A stretch of DNA of 63,817 nt from Microtetraspora sp. NBRC 13810 (GCF_030268685.1 NZ_BSRQ01000033.1:1-63817); one strand, 5' to 3'; shown: positions 43,861-54,576, counted from the stretch's first letter. The notes: generated by a model not told the origin, from the sequence alone. Made by a program: numbers and translations.

Positions 43861-45389
43861 CGGCGCCGGGACGGCCGGGAGCGGCGGTGCGGCTGGCGGT
43901 GGGAGGGTGTGTGCTGGGGGCGGCCGTGTTCGTGTCGCCGCCGTGCGCGTGCGGGCCGCGGGGCGGCGCCGCGGCGCTGGCGGACGACGTCGGCGCCACG
44001 GCCCGGGCCCGGCAGTGGTCGCTGAGGGCGCTGCGGGTCTCCGACGCGTGGCGGCGCAGCCGGGGCGAGGGCGTCCTGGTCGCGGTGCTCGACACCGGCG
44101 TCAACCCGCGCCACCCCGACCTCGCGGGCACGGTGACCCAGGGCCCCGACCTCACCGGCGGCCGGAGCGGGATCCGGCACTGGGGCCACCACGGCACGTC
44201 GATGGCCAGCATCGTCGCCGGCCGCGGCCACGGGCGGAACCGGCTGAGCGGCGTCCTCGGCGTCGCCCCCGCCGCCGAGATCCTCTCGGTCCGGGTCACG
44301 CTGGAGAACGACGACCCGCTGCGCGAGGTGCGCAGGCGCGGCACCGACGCGCTCGCCCGCGGCATCCGCTACGCCGCCGACCACGGGGCCGACGTCATCA
44401 GCATGTCGCTCGGCGGCGGCAGCGGCGCCTGGGAGGGCTCGGCCGCCGAGGAGGAGGCCGTGCAGTACGCGCTGGACGCGGGCGCGGTGCTCGTCGCCTC
44501 GGCGGGCAACGACGGCGACACCGCCAACCGGAAGAACTTCCCGGCCGCCTACCCCGGGGTGATCGCGGTGGGCGCGGTGGACGACCGGTTCCAGGTGGCG
44601 CCGTTCTCCAACCGGCAGTCCTACCTGTCGGTGGTCGCGCCGGGCACGCAGATCGTCAGCGCCGACGGCGGACGGTCCTACGTGCTGGGCGACGGCACGA
44701 GTTCGGCCGCGGCCATGGTCGCCGGGATCGCGGCGCTCATCCGGGCGGAGTACCCGGACCTGTCGCCCCTCCAGGTGCGCCGGGCGATCGAGCGCGGCAC
44801 CGTACGGCGTCCCGCGTCCGGGCACGACCCCGGCTACGGGCACGGCGTCGTGAACGCCGTGCTGGCGCTCCGCGAGGCCGCCCGCGTCCAGTGCGCGCAC
44901 TCCCGCGTCCGGTGCGGCAGCACCGGCCCGCTGCGCGCCCCCGCCGTCGCGGCGCCCGCCCCCTACCCCGGACCCGACCCCGGACCCGCGCCCGGCACCC
45001 GCCGCCCGGCACCGCCCTCCCACGCGGCACCCGCCCGTGGCGGAACCGCACGGCCGCGCGCCACCCCGCGGCCCGCCGACCTGGCTCAGAACGCTCAGGA
45101 CGCTCAGGACGCCGCCGCTCCTCCGGTGGCCCCGGCCCGGCCGCGCGGCCCCGGCCCGGCGGTGCCCGGCGACGCACCCGCACCGCCCACCGCGCTCGAC
45201 GCCGCGGCCGCCGGCGGACTCTCCTTCGGCGGCGGCCCCGCGCACCGCCCCGGCGACTTCCGCCTGCTCGCCGCCGGCCTCCTGGCCCTCCTCGCCGCCG
45301 GCGCCGCGACCGGCCCGGCGACCCGCCGCCTTCTCCGCCGCCGCGCCGTACGCGGCGCCCACCGGGCCCCGGGCCAGGGCGCCACCTGA
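43857..45389 (+). CDS. Mycosin-like S8 serine protease, membrane-anchored
   Basis: 510 residues. Signal or N-terminal helix (LAVGGCVLGAAVFVSPPCAC), then a subtilase domain with catalytic Asp in VLDTGVNPRHPDL (about residue 78), His in HHGTSMASIVAG (about 111) and Ser in GDGTSSAAAMVAG (about 282). After about 130 residues of Pro/Ala linker a TM helix (LLAAGLLALLAAGAATGPA) and RRLLRRR tail anchor it. This is the mycosin layout of type VII secretion, but no ESX gene (eccB-E, espG, WXG100) is in the window. It overlaps the upstream membrane gene by 4 bases. Confidence 0.87.
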   Translation: MTAPGRPGAAVRLAVGGCVLGAAVFVSPPCACGPRGGAAALADDVGATARARQWSLRALRVSDAWRRSRGEGVLVAVLDTGVNPRHPDLAGTVTQGPDLTGGRSGIRHWGHHGTSMASIVAGRGHGRNRLSGVLGVAPAAEILSVRVTLENDDPLREVRRRGTDALARGIRYAADHGADVISMSLGGGSGAWEGSAAEEEAVQYALDAGAVLVASAGNDGDTANRKNFPAAYPGVIAVGAVDDRFQVAPFSNRQSYLSVVAPGTQIVSADGGRSYVLGDGTSSAAAMVAGIAALIRAEYPDLSPLQVRRAIERGTVRRPASGHDPGYGHGVVNAVLALREAARVQCAHSRVRCGSTGPLRAPAVAAPAPYPGPDPGPAPGTRRPAPPSHAAPARGGTARPRATPRPADLAQNAQDAQDAAAPPVAPARPRGPGPAVPGDAPAPPTALDAAAAGGLSFGGGPAHRPGDFRLLAAGLLALLAAGAATGPATRRLLRRRAVRGAHRAPGQGAT

Positions 45390-45547
45390 ACCGCGAGCAC
45401 CGGCCGGGAAGGTCATGGCTCGCCCATCGGCCGCCCCGTAAAAGTCAAGGACGCCAACCCCCGCCGCGCCCACTGGGATTCTTCGGATGACACCAGAAGC
45501 TCTCCGGGCGCCCAAGGCATCAGCCCGGGTAAACATCGGGGGAACAC

Positions 45548-45751
45548 ATGATCCGTCGTATTCTCGCCGCCACCGCCATCGCGGGTCTCGCCGTGATCGG
45601 CAGCACGGCCGGCGCGCCCGCCAACGCCGACCCCGTCCGCGACCTGCTCGGCGGCACCCTGGGCGGCGCCCTCGGGGGCGCGCTGGGCGGCGGCGCGCTG
45701 GGGAACAGCGGCCTGGGCGGCGTGGGAATCGGGGGGGTCGGCGGCCTCTAA
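45548..45751 (+). CDS. Small Gly-rich secreted peptide
   Basis: 67 residues. A signal peptide (MIRRILAATAIAGLAVIGSTAGAPANA) leaves about 40 residues of Gly/Leu/Ala-rich text (DPVRDLLGGTLGGALGGALGGG). GGGGGAA precedes the ATG. It lies 158 bases after the mycosin and might be a substrate of it or an unrelated surface peptide. Confidence 0.7.
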   Translation: MIRRILAATAIAGLAVIGSTAGAPANADPVRDLLGGTLGGALGGALGGGALGNSGLGGVGIGGVGGL

Positions 45752-45766
45752 GCCTCGGCGAACATA

Positions 45767-45805
45767 CGGAAGCCCTCCACATGACCGGCCTGTGGAGGGC
45801 TTCCG
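45767..45805. terminator. Bidirectional terminator hairpin
   Basis: Perfect 15-base arms (45767-45781 and 45791-45805), core GGAAGCCCTCCACA, 9-base loop. It ends the Gly-rich gene and the opposing peptide-transporter operon. Confidence 0.85.
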
Positions 45806-45824
45806 TCGTCTCCGGACGCGCGGG

Positions 45825-46824
<1,000 letters not shown>

Positions 46825-46841
<17 letters not shown>

Positions 46842-47862
46842 CGAGGACCTCCCTCCAGTAGTGGCAGGCGCTGCTGCGGTTCGGGTCGATCTCGTACAGC
46901 TCAGGCACGCTGGTGACGCAGTTGTCCTGACGGTACGGGCACCGCGGGTGGAAGGCGCAGCCGGTGGGCATGTCCAGCAGGTTCGGCGGCAGGCCCTTGA
47001 TCGCGTAGAGATCCTGGCCCTTGAGGTCCACCCGGGGAATGGACTCCAGCAGCCCCTTGGTGTACGGGTGCGCCGGACGCCGGTAGATGTCGTGGACCGG
47101 GGCGTTCTCCACGATCCGCCCGCCGTACATGACCGCGATCTTGTCGGCGACGTCCGCCACCACGCCCAGGTCGTGCGTGATGAGGATCAGGCCCATGTTG
47201 CTCTCGCGCTGCAACTCGGCGAGCAGCTCCATGATCTGGGCCTGCACGGTCACGTCGAGCGCCGTGGTCGGCTCGTCGGCGATCAGGACCTCGGGGTCGA
47301 GGGCGATCGACATGGCGATCATGATGCGCTGGCGCATGCCGCCGGAGAACTGGTGCGGGAAGTCGTGCACGCGCTGCTTGGCGGCCGGGATGCGCACCCG
47401 GTCCATCAGCTCGACGGCCTTCTTCTCCGCGTCCCGCTTCGACATGCCCTGGTGCACCCGGAACATCTCGCCGATCTGCCAGCCCACGGTGAACACCGGG
47501 TTCAGCGCGGAGAGCGCGTCCTGGAAGATCATCGCGATCCGCCGGCCGCGGATCTGGGTACGGGCCTCCTCCGAAAGCTTCAGCAGGTCCGTCCCCTGGA
47601 AGCGGATCGCGCCCTTCGGGATCCTGGCCGGCGGCATGTCCAGGATGCCCATGATCGCCTGGGCGGTCACCGACTTGCCGGAACCCGACTCGCCGAGCAC
47701 GGCCAGGGTCTCGCCGGCGCTCAGCGTGTAGCTCACGCCGTTGACCGCCTTGACCAGGCCGGCCCTGGTGGCGAACTCGACGTGCAGGTCCTCCACCGAG
47801 AGCAACGGATCGTTGCCCAGCCCTCCCTCGGCCGGCAACACATCGGTCGCAGTCTTCTTCAT
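46825..47862 (-). CDS. Peptide ABC importer ATPase (OppD/DppD-like)
   Basis: 345 residues. Walker A GESGSGKSV, signature FSGGMRQR, Walker B LIADEPTTALD, and a C-terminal GCAFHPRCPYRQDNC...SACHY cluster. It forms the ATPase pair with the OppF-like protein. It starts 9 bases after the permease stop. Confidence 0.93.
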
Positions 47863-47871
47863 GGATCCCCC

Positions 47872-48858
47872 TTACCGCAGCTTCGGGTCGAGCGCGTCAC
47901 GTACGGCGTCGCCGAGCATGATGAACGCGAGGACGGTGATGCTCAGGAAGAGCGCGGGGAACAGCAGCGGCGCGAACGCCTCCAGGAACCTGTCCCGAGC
48001 ACTGTCGATCATCAGCCCCCACGAGATGTCGGGGGACTGGATGCCGACGCCGAGGAACGACAGCGCCGCCTCCGCGGCGATGAAGCCGCCCAGGTTGATG
48101 GTGGCGATGACGATCACCGGGGCGACCGCGTTCGGCAGGATGTGCCGGAACATGATCCGCCCGGAACCCGCGCCGAGCGCCCGCGCGGCGATCACGTAGT
48201 CCTGGTTCTTGGCCGTGATGACCGCGGCCCGCATGATGCGGAACGTCATCGGCCAGGCCAGCACCGACAGCGCCAGCATGATCGTCCACACGTTGCCGGT
48301 GCCGAACACCGACAGGATGAGCAGCGCGCCCAGGATCTGCGGGATGGCGAAGAAGATCTCGGTGGTCCTGGACAGCACGGTGTCGGTCGCGCCGCTCTTG
48401 AAGCCGGCGATGAGACCGAGCAGGCCGCCGAAGAGCGCGGTGACGATCGTCGTGCTCACGCCGACCACGATCGAGTTGCGCGCGCCGTAGATGGTGCGGG
48501 CGTAGACGTCGCAGCCGAGGTTGTCGGTGCCGAACCAGTGCACCGAACTCGGCGCCTGGCGGGCGTTGGACAGGACGCAGGTCGTCGCGTCCATCGGGTT
48601 CACCCTGCTGAACAGCCCGGGGAAGACGGCCATCACCAGCAGGATGGCGATCAGCACGGCCGACAGGACGAACAGCGGCCTGCGGCGCAGGTCGTACCAG
48701 GCGTCGTTCCACAGGCTGGCCGGGCGGGCCTGCTTGCCGGGCTTGCGCTCCGGCTCGACCGTCAGCGGCGTCTCCGGGACTCCGACCGTCATCACCTGCT
48801 CGGCGGCGTCCTGCTCCGTCTCGGCGCGGGTCGGGCCGACGGGTCTGATGTCACTCAT
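47872..48858 (-). CDS. Peptide ABC importer permease (OppC/DppC-like)
   Basis: 328 residues. A cytoplasmic N-terminal stretch of about 60 residues leads into six helices; the EAA loop region is ARALGAGSGRIMFRHILPNAVAPVIVIATINLGGFIAAEAALSFLGVGIQSP. Its start ATG overlaps the stop of the upstream permease by 8 bases, showing translational coupling. Confidence 0.92.
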   Translation of the reverse strand: MSDIRPVGPTRAETEQDAAEQVMTVGVPETPLTVEPERKPGKQARPASLWNDAWYDLRRRPLFVLSAVLIAILLVMAVFPGLFSRVNPMDATTCVLSNARQAPSSVHWFGTDNLGCDVYARTIYGARNSIVVGVSTTIVTALFGGLLGLIAGFKSGATDTVLSRTTEIFFAIPQILGALLILSVFGTGNVWTIMLALSVLAWPMTFRIMRAAVITAKNQDYVIAARALGAGSGRIMFRHILPNAVAPVIVIATINLGGFIAAEAALSFLGVGIQSPDISWGLMIDSARDRFLEAFAPLLFPALFLSITVLAFIMLGDAVRDALDPKLR

Positions 48859-49792
48859 AGCGGATCCTCGGGTCGAGCACGGCGTAGAGCAGATCGACGA
48901 TCAGGTTGGCGAGGATGTAGACCAGGACCAGGATCGTCACGATACCGACGACGACGGGCTGCTGGCGTTCGTACACCGATCTGAACAGTTCCTGCCCGAT
49001 ACCGGGGATGTTGAAGATCGATTCCGTGATCACCGCGCCGCCCATCAGCGTGCCGAGGTCGGCGCCGAGGTAGGTGACCATCGGGATGAGCGCGTTGCGC
49101 AGCGCGTGCCGCCCGACCACCCGGCGCCGCGACATGCCCTTGGCGACCGCGGTGCGCACGAAGTCGGCGCGCAGCGTCTCCACCAGGCTGGTGCGGGTGA
49201 GCCTGGTCAGATAGGCGATCGACGTGCCCGCCAGGACGAAGCCGGGGACCAGGTAACTCCGCCATCCCTCCGAGATGCCGGCCACCGGGAAGAAGTCGAT
49301 GCCGAAGCTCTGCTTCAGCTGGACGCCGAGGATCAGCTGCAGGACGAAGCCGGTGACCAGCGTGGGGATGGAGATGAGCACCAGGGTGGAGGCGAGGATC
49401 GCGCTGTCCGTCGCCTTGCCCCGGCGCAGGGCCGCCCACAGGCCCAGCCCGACGCCGATGATCGCTTCCAGGATCAGCGCCGTCATGGCGAGGTTGAGGG
49501 TGACCTGGAACTTGCCGGCCATGATCTCCGAGACTTCGACGTTCGCGAACGTCCGCCCGAAGTTGCCCTGGAACACTCCTGAGATGTAGTTCCAGTACTG
49601 CACGAAAAATGGATCGTTCAGATGATATTGCTCGCGTAGAATAGCGACGATGGTTGGATCTGCCCGTTTCTCACCGGCCAGTGCCGCGATGGGATCACCG
49701 GGCAGCACGAAGACGGTGGCGAAAATCAGCAGGGTTGATCCCAGCAGCACTGGGATCGCCTGAATCAGGCGCCTGATGATGTAACGGCCCAT
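48851..49792 (-). CDS. Peptide ABC importer permease (OppB/DppB-like)
   Basis: 313 residues. Starts MGRYIIRRLIQAIPVLLGSTLLIFATVFVLPGDP, the family N-terminus; GGGAGG lies upstream of ATG 49792. The EAA-type loop TAVAKGMSRRRVVGRHALRNALIPMVTYLGADLGTLMGGAVITESIFNIPGIGQELF is conserved. It follows the binding protein after two hairpins. Confidence 0.92.
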   Translation of the reverse strand: MGRYIIRRLIQAIPVLLGSTLLIFATVFVLPGDPIAALAGEKRADPTIVAILREQYHLNDPFFVQYWNYISGVFQGNFGRTFANVEVSEIMAGKFQVTLNLAMTALILEAIIGVGLGLWAALRRGKATDSAILASTLVLISIPTLVTGFVLQLILGVQLKQSFGIDFFPVAGISEGWRSYLVPGFVLAGTSIAYLTRLTRTSLVETLRADFVRTAVAKGMSRRRVVGRHALRNALIPMVTYLGADLGTLMGGAVITESIFNIPGIGQELFRSVYERQQPVVVGIVTILVLVYILANLIVDLLYAVLDPRIRYE

Positions 49793-49813
49793 ACAAGCCT
49801 CCCGTACATGCCT

Positions 49814-49863
49814 GGGGGCAGCCACTCGGAACCCTGGGTTGCGGTGCCAAGCGGGCTGCCCCC
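49814..49863 (-). terminator. Hairpin between binding-protein and permease genes
   Basis: GGGGGCAGCC (49814-49823) pairs with GGCTGCCCCC (49854-49863) across a 30-base loop, right before the permease ribosome binding site. It may attenuate transcription or stabilise the upstream message. Confidence 0.55.
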
Positions 49864-49874
49864 AAAAGCGGGCC

Positions 49875-49902
49875 CCGGGGCCGGGCTCTCAACCGGCCCC
49901 GG
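49875..49902 (-). terminator. Stem-loop after the substrate-binding gene
   Basis: CCGGGGCCGG (49875-49884) pairs with CCGGCCCCGG (49893-49902), 8-base loop, followed in the leftward direction by CCCGCTTTT. Likely partial terminator that keeps binding-protein mRNA more abundant than that of the permease genes. Confidence 0.65.
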
Positions 49903-49910
49903 AGCTTTGA

Positions 49911-51545
49911 TCAGACCTTCTCGACAGACGTCCACTCAACCTGGTTGAGCAGGTTAATCTTCACACCCTTGACGTGCTGCGAGAAGCCCGCGTTCACTCG
50001 GTAGAAGTAAACCGGGACATACGGCAGGTCCTTGATCAGGATGTCGTCCGCCTGCTGGTAGAACGCGATGCTCTCCTCAGGGGTCTTCGCGGTGTCACCC
50101 TTGACCAGGAGCTCGTCGAACTCCTTGCTGGAGTAGCCGGCGTAGTTCGAGCCGGTCTTGGCCGCCGCGGTGGAGAAGATCGGCGTCAGGTAGTTCTCCG
50201 GGGACGGGTAGTCGATCGCCCAGCCCATGCGGAACATGCCCGCGTACTTCTTGGCGTCGAGCTCGTCCAGGATCGCCTGGAACTTCTCGAACGGCTTGAC
50301 CGTGACCTCGATGCCGAGGTTCTGGCGCAGGTTCAGCGCGACGGCCTCGATCCACTCCTTGTGGCCGCCGTCGTTGTTGTAACCGAGCTCCAGGGTCTTC
50401 GGGCCGTTCGCCGCGGTGTAGGTCTCCTTGGCCTTGGCCGGGTCGTACGTGCACACCGCGCACGCGCCCTGGCGGTAACCGTCGATCGCCGGGTTGATGA
50501 AGTCGTCGGCGGGCGCCCGGGTGCCGGAGAAGACCGTGTCCGCGATGGTCTGCCGGTCGATGGCCATCGAGATGGCCTCGCGGACCTTGACGTTCTCGTA
50601 GTCCTTGTTGTACTTCAGCGGGAAGCCGATGTACCCGATGCCCGCGTCCGGCTGGTCGATGTACCGGTCGCCCAGCTCGCCCTTGGCGCGGGAGATCGAG
50701 GACGGGCCGAGCTGGTCGATGATGTCCAGGTTGCCGGCCGCCACGTCGTTGTACGCGGTCTCGTTGTCCGTGTAGATCTTGAACTGGAGCTTGTCGAACT
50801 TCGGCTTCTCGCCGGGGTACTTGTCGTAACGGATCAGGTCGATCGACTGGTCCGTACCCTTGGCGTAGTCCTTGGTGAACTGGAAATAGCCGTTACCGAT
50901 CGGCTTCTTCGCAAACGCCTCGGTGACCTTGCCCTCCGCGTCGAAGGCGGCCTTGGGCAGCGCATAGAACGCGGTGTAGCCGAGCATGGTCGGGAACTGC
51001 GAGAAGGGCGCCGCGAGCGTGACCTCGAAGGTGCTGTCGTCGACGACCTTGAGGCCCTTCATGCCATCGGCGGTGACGGTCTTGCCCTCACCCGGGTTCA
51101 GGTCGGCATAACCGTCGATCCGGCCGAAGAAGTAGCTGGCGGACTGGACGTTCTCCTGATTCGCGGCGAAATTCCACGCGTCGACGAAGTTCTGGGCGAT
51201 CACGGGCTCGCCGTTGTGCCAGGTGTAACCCGGCTTGAGCTTGATCGTCCAGACGGTGTTGTCATCCGAGGTGATCGACTCGGCGAGATCCATGACGACC
51301 TTTTTGTTGTCGTCATAGCTCACCAGCGGGGTCATGATGGCCGCGAGGACTTCGGAGCCCTCGGTTTCCGTCGTGTCGCTCGGATAGAACAGCTTCTGCG
51401 GCTCGCCGATCTCCATGCGGACGGGGGTGTCGCCACCGCCCGTGGCGCCCGGCGAGCTGCTGTCGCCGCCACTGCCGCACGCGGCGACAGCGAGGGCTAG
51501 CAGCGCGGTACCGGCGATAATTTTCGCGCCCTTGGTCACACGCAT
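49911..51545 (-). CDS. Peptide ABC importer substrate-binding lipoprotein
   Basis: 544 residues, SBP family 5. Start ATG 51545 (MRVTKGAKIIAG) has GGAGG upstream. The signal ends with a lipobox-like LALAVAACGSGG, so Cys23 is the lipid-anchored residue. The mature text (VWTIKLKPGYTWHNGEPVIAQNFVDAWNFAANQENVQ...) is the oligopeptide or dipeptide-binding fold. First gene of the five-gene import operon; the ligand is unknown. Confidence 0.92.
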   Translation of the reverse strand: MRVTKGAKIIAGTALLALAVAACGSGGDSSSPGATGGGDTPVRMEIGEPQKLFYPSDTTETEGSEVLAAIMTPLVSYDDNKKVVMDLAESITSDDNTVWTIKLKPGYTWHNGEPVIAQNFVDAWNFAANQENVQSASYFFGRIDGYADLNPGEGKTVTADGMKGLKVVDDSTFEVTLAAPFSQFPTMLGYTAFYALPKAAFDAEGKVTEAFAKKPIGNGYFQFTKDYAKGTDQSIDLIRYDKYPGEKPKFDKLQFKIYTDNETAYNDVAAGNLDIIDQLGPSSISRAKGELGDRYIDQPDAGIGYIGFPLKYNKDYENVKVREAISMAIDRQTIADTVFSGTRAPADDFINPAIDGYRQGACAVCTYDPAKAKETYTAANGPKTLELGYNNDGGHKEWIEAVALNLRQNLGIEVTVKPFEKFQAILDELDAKKYAGMFRMGWAIDYPSPENYLTPIFSTAAAKTGSNYAGYSSKEFDELLVKGDTAKTPEESIAFYQQADDILIKDLPYVPVYFYRVNAGFSQHVKGVKINLLNQVEWTSVEKV

Positions 51546-52078
51546 TGTGGGTATTTCCTCCCTCTCAGGTGGGCGTTGGCGCTGAACTGCGGTATCGCCC
51601 GCACAGCCCACGGGGTCAGGTTGCCCCGGATTTGGCTGACACGGTCAACTCAGCTGACGCCCTGCCAGTCGATCGCGACTATCCCTCACTACGTCTCACC
51701 AGCGAGTCTCTGCAGCGTTGCAGTTCGGTCACACGTGTGTCCTTGTGACGTCACACTCATACCTGCTCGCAAGGGCGTAATGCCTTATCACGCTGAGAAA
51801 CAGCCAAGAACGTACATGCATCGTTACGCGGCGTCCGGGGGCCGCCGGGCCTGCCGGGGTGTCGCGGCATGGGCGTCATCTGACCGGCTTCTGGGCTACG
51901 GTTGACCTCGGTGTGTCCGCCTGGGAGCAGCGAGCGACAGAGCGGTGTTGCGCGGAAAACCCGGCAATAGACCTGGAACCGCTCTCTCCTCGGGCACGTC
52001 CAACCTCCCGTGCGGCGGCAGTCGCACAGACGACCATCCCAGGCATCCCAACCACGAGCATCCAATAGAGTCCTTGCC
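51546..52078. other. Divergent intergenic region with palindromes
   Basis: 533 bases between the binding-protein gene (leftward) and the ABC-2 permease gene (rightward). No credible gene. ACACGTGT at 51731-51738 and TGTGACGTCACA at 51744-51755 are perfect palindromes 5 bases apart, possible binding sites for a regulator of either transporter. Confidence 0.6.
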
Positions 52079-53011
52079 ATGAGCCAGCCGGAATCCGCGG
52101 TCGCGGACGCCCGGGCGGGCGGCCGGAAAGACGGCACCCCTTCCCGGGGGAAGGAGCCGCTGGCCGAACTCGCCTCGCGATACGGGCTTCGACGTGCCAT
52201 CGCACGTCCTAGTCTGCCCGCCTACGTGCGTCAACTGTGGGAGCGTCGGCACTTCGTGTTGACGTACGCCACGTCACGCAACGTGTCGAGATACTCCAGT
52301 TCCATGCTGGGCCAGCTGTGGCAGGTGCTGACCCCGCTCCTCAACGCCGGCGTCTACTACCTGATGTTCGGCCTGATCCTCGGTGCGCGCAACGACTCCG
52401 ACAACTATGTCGCGTTCCTCCTCACCGGGGTCTTCATCTTCTCGTTCACCCAACGTTCGGTCTCCAGCGGGGCGAAGTCCATCTCGGGCAACCTGTCGCT
52501 GATCCGGGCGCTGCATTTCCCCCGGGCCGCGCTGCCGCTGGCCTACACGATCCAGGAGCTCCAGCAGCTCGCCGTGTCGATGGTCGTGCTCCTGGTGCTG
52601 GTCCTGCTGACCGGCGAGCCGATCACCCTGCTGTGGCTCTTCATCCCGGTCGTGCTGCTGCTGCAGACGATGTTCAACATCGGGGCCAGCCTGGTCCTCG
52701 CCCGCATCGGCTCCACCGCGCGGGACATGAACCAGCTGCTCCCCTTCATCACCCGCACCTGGCTCTACGCCTCCGGCGTCTTCTACGCCATCGACGTCAA
52801 GGTCGAGCACGCGGGCGGGCCGCCCTGGCTGGCCGACATCCTGTACCTCAACCCCGCGGCCTCCTACATCGAGTTCATGCGGGATATCCTCATTTCGAGC
52901 CACACGCCGCGCGATTGGGTATGGGGTTCTTGCGTATTCTGGGCAGTGTTCGCATTGCTCGTCGGCTTCTGGTACTTCTGGCGCGCCGAGGAGAGGTACG
53001 GCCGTGGCTGA
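52079..53011 (+). CDS. ABC-2 exporter permease (TagG/Wzm-like)
   Basis: 310 residues. About 60 cytoplasmic residues, then six helices. MLGQLWQVLTPLLNAGVYYLMFGLILGAR and YVAFLLTGVFIFSFTQRSV are hallmark segments of polysaccharide or teichoic-acid exporter permeases. The next gene overlaps by 8 bases and encodes the ATPase. Confidence 0.9.
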   Translation: MSQPESAVADARAGGRKDGTPSRGKEPLAELASRYGLRRAIARPSLPAYVRQLWERRHFVLTYATSRNVSRYSSSMLGQLWQVLTPLLNAGVYYLMFGLILGARNDSDNYVAFLLTGVFIFSFTQRSVSSGAKSISGNLSLIRALHFPRAALPLAYTIQELQQLAVSMVVLLVLVLLTGEPITLLWLFIPVVLLLQTMFNIGASLVLARIGSTARDMNQLLPFITRTWLYASGVFYAIDVKVEHAGGPPWLADILYLNPAASYIEFMRDILISSHTPRDWVWGSCVFWAVFALLVGFWYFWRAEERYGRG

Positions 53012-53849
53012 GCTGACCAAGGAGCTGTCGCAGGTGAAGGCGGAGGACAACAACGTCCCCAAGCAGGACGGCAAGGCGCGTCCCACGGCGGAGCCCCTCC
53101 CTACGGGCACGCCCACGGTCATCGTCGACGACCTGCACATCGTCTACCGCGTCTACGGCGCCTCCTCCGACGCCGAGAAGGGCAACGCGGCCAACGCCCT
53201 GATGCGCCTGCTCCGGCGTCAGGGCCGCCCGCAGATGCGCGAGGTGCACGCCATCAAGGGCGTGTCCTTCGTCGCCTACCACGGCGACGCGATCGGCATC
53301 GTGGGCCGCAACGGCTCGGGCAAGTCCACCATGCTGCGCGCCATCGCCGGCCTGCTGCCCGCGCACCAGGGCTCGGTCTACACCGACGGCCAGCCGTCGC
53401 TGCTCGGCGTCAACGCCGCGCTGATGCGCGAGCTGACCGGTGAGCGGAACATCGTGCTCGGCTGCTACGCGATGGGCATGACACCCCGCCAGGTCCGGGC
53501 GAAATACGATGAAATCGTGGATTTCTCCGGTATTGGGGAGTTCGTCCAGTTCCCCATGTCCACGTACTCCTCGGGCATGGGCGCGCGGCTCCGCTTCGCC
53601 ATCGCCTCCGCGAAGGCGCACGACGTGCTGCTCATCGACGAGGCGCTGGCCACCGGCGACCGCGAGTTCAAGCGCAAGAGCCAGCAGCGCATCCAGGCCA
53701 TGCGCGCGGAGGCGGGCACCGTCTTCCTCGTCGCGCACAACCTCGACGTGATCGAGGAGACCTGCAACCGCGTCATCTGGCTGCACAAGGGCAAGATCAA
53801 GATGGACGGCGACCCGCAGACCGTCCTGGCCGCCTACAACCGCGCCTGA
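53004..53849 (+). CDS. ABC-2 exporter ATPase (TagH/Wzt-like)
   Basis: 281 residues. Walker A GRNGSGKSTMLRAIAGLL, signature YSSGMGARLRFAIASA (a shortened signature typical of polysaccharide exporters), Walker B VLLIDEALATGD, H-loop AHNLDVIEE. About 45 residues of a basic lead precede the fold. No C-terminal sugar-binding domain like that of Wzt is present. Overlaps the permease gene by 8 bases. Exports a cell-wall glycopolymer. Confidence 0.9.
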   Translation: MAELTKELSQVKAEDNNVPKQDGKARPTAEPLPTGTPTVIVDDLHIVYRVYGASSDAEKGNAANALMRLLRRQGRPQMREVHAIKGVSFVAYHGDAIGIVGRNGSGKSTMLRAIAGLLPAHQGSVYTDGQPSLLGVNAALMRELTGERNIVLGCYAMGMTPRQVRAKYDEIVDFSGIGEFVQFPMSTYSSGMGARLRFAIASAKAHDVLLIDEALATGDREFKRKSQQRIQAMRAEAGTVFLVAHNLDVIEETCNRVIWLHKGKIKMDGDPQTVLAAYNRA

Positions 53850-53941
53850 GCCCGCTCAGCCCCGCACCGGGGTGTTTGTGACGCCTTCCTGGGGCGAGCA
53901 AGATAGGGACGACCAACTGGACGATCCCAGCGGAGGCTACC

Positions 53942-54478
53942 GTGTCACAGCGGCCACCGATCCCCTATGACTTCCTGCCCCAGGTGCCCGGGCTGACCGT
54001 GGAGAGCGACGACGTCAGCCACGGCGCCACCATGTCCGACTCCCACGTCTTCGACGGGTGGGGGATGACCGGGCTCAACGTGTCCCCCCACCTGCGCTGG
54101 TCCGGCGCGCCGGAGGGCACCCGCAGCTTCGCGGTCACCTGCTACGACCCCGACGCCCCCACCACCAGCGGCTTCTGGCACTGGCTGCTGTTCGACATCC
54201 CCGCCGACGTGACCGAGCTTCCGGCGGGCGCCGGGGCCGGCGAGATGAAGGGCCTGCCGGCCGGCGCCGTGCACGGCCGCAACGACTACGGCCTCCAGTC
54301 GTACGGCGGAGCCGCGCCGCCGCCCGGGCACCCGCACCGCTACCTGTTCGCCGTGCACGCGCTCGGCGTCGAGAAGCTGGGCGTGGACGCGGACGCGTCG
54401 GCCGCCGTGGTGGGCTTCAACATCGTGGCGAACACCCTGGCCAGGGGCTACATCGCCCCGGTCTACCAGACCGGCTGA
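53942..54478 (+). CDS. YbhB/YbcL-family PEBP protein
   Basis: 178 residues. [67 protein letters not shown] and [20 protein letters not shown] are the two conserved PEBP blocks with the anion-binding pocket. No signal peptide is visible; cytoplasmic. Role unclear in bacteria. GTG start at 53942. Confidence 0.92.
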   Translation: MSQRPPIPYDFLPQVPGLTVESDDVSHGATMSDSHVFDGWGMTGLNVSPHLRWSGAPEGTRSFAVTCYDPDAPTTSGFWHWLLFDIPADVTELPAGAGAGEMKGLPAGAVHGRNDYGLQSYGGAAPPPGHPHRYLFAVHALGVEKLGVDADASAAVVGFNIVANTLARGYIAPVYQTG

Positions 54479-54542
54479 GGGCGCGTCCCGACACACCCCG
54501 CCCGGCGCGCCGAACCCCTGACGCCACGACCGGCACTCCGCT

Positions 54543-54563
54543 ATGATTCGAACGTCAATTCGA
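54543..54563 (+). promoter_or_regulatory. Promoter with LexA-like SOS box
   Basis: TATGAT at 54543-54548 is a plausible -10, with CTGACG as -35 about 18 bases upstream. It is overlapped by TCGAAC-GTCA-ATTCGA (54548-54563), which differs from the actinobacterial LexA consensus TCGAAC-N4-GTTCGA at one base. The next gene starts 14 bases later. Confidence 0.6.
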
Positions 54564-54576
54564 TGGAGACGCCGTC

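Noticed and set aside
51757..52200. 147-codon ORF on the minus strand in the transporter gap
   Set aside because: It overlaps the start of the ABC-2 permease gene and has no ribosome binding site or domain; a shadow frame.
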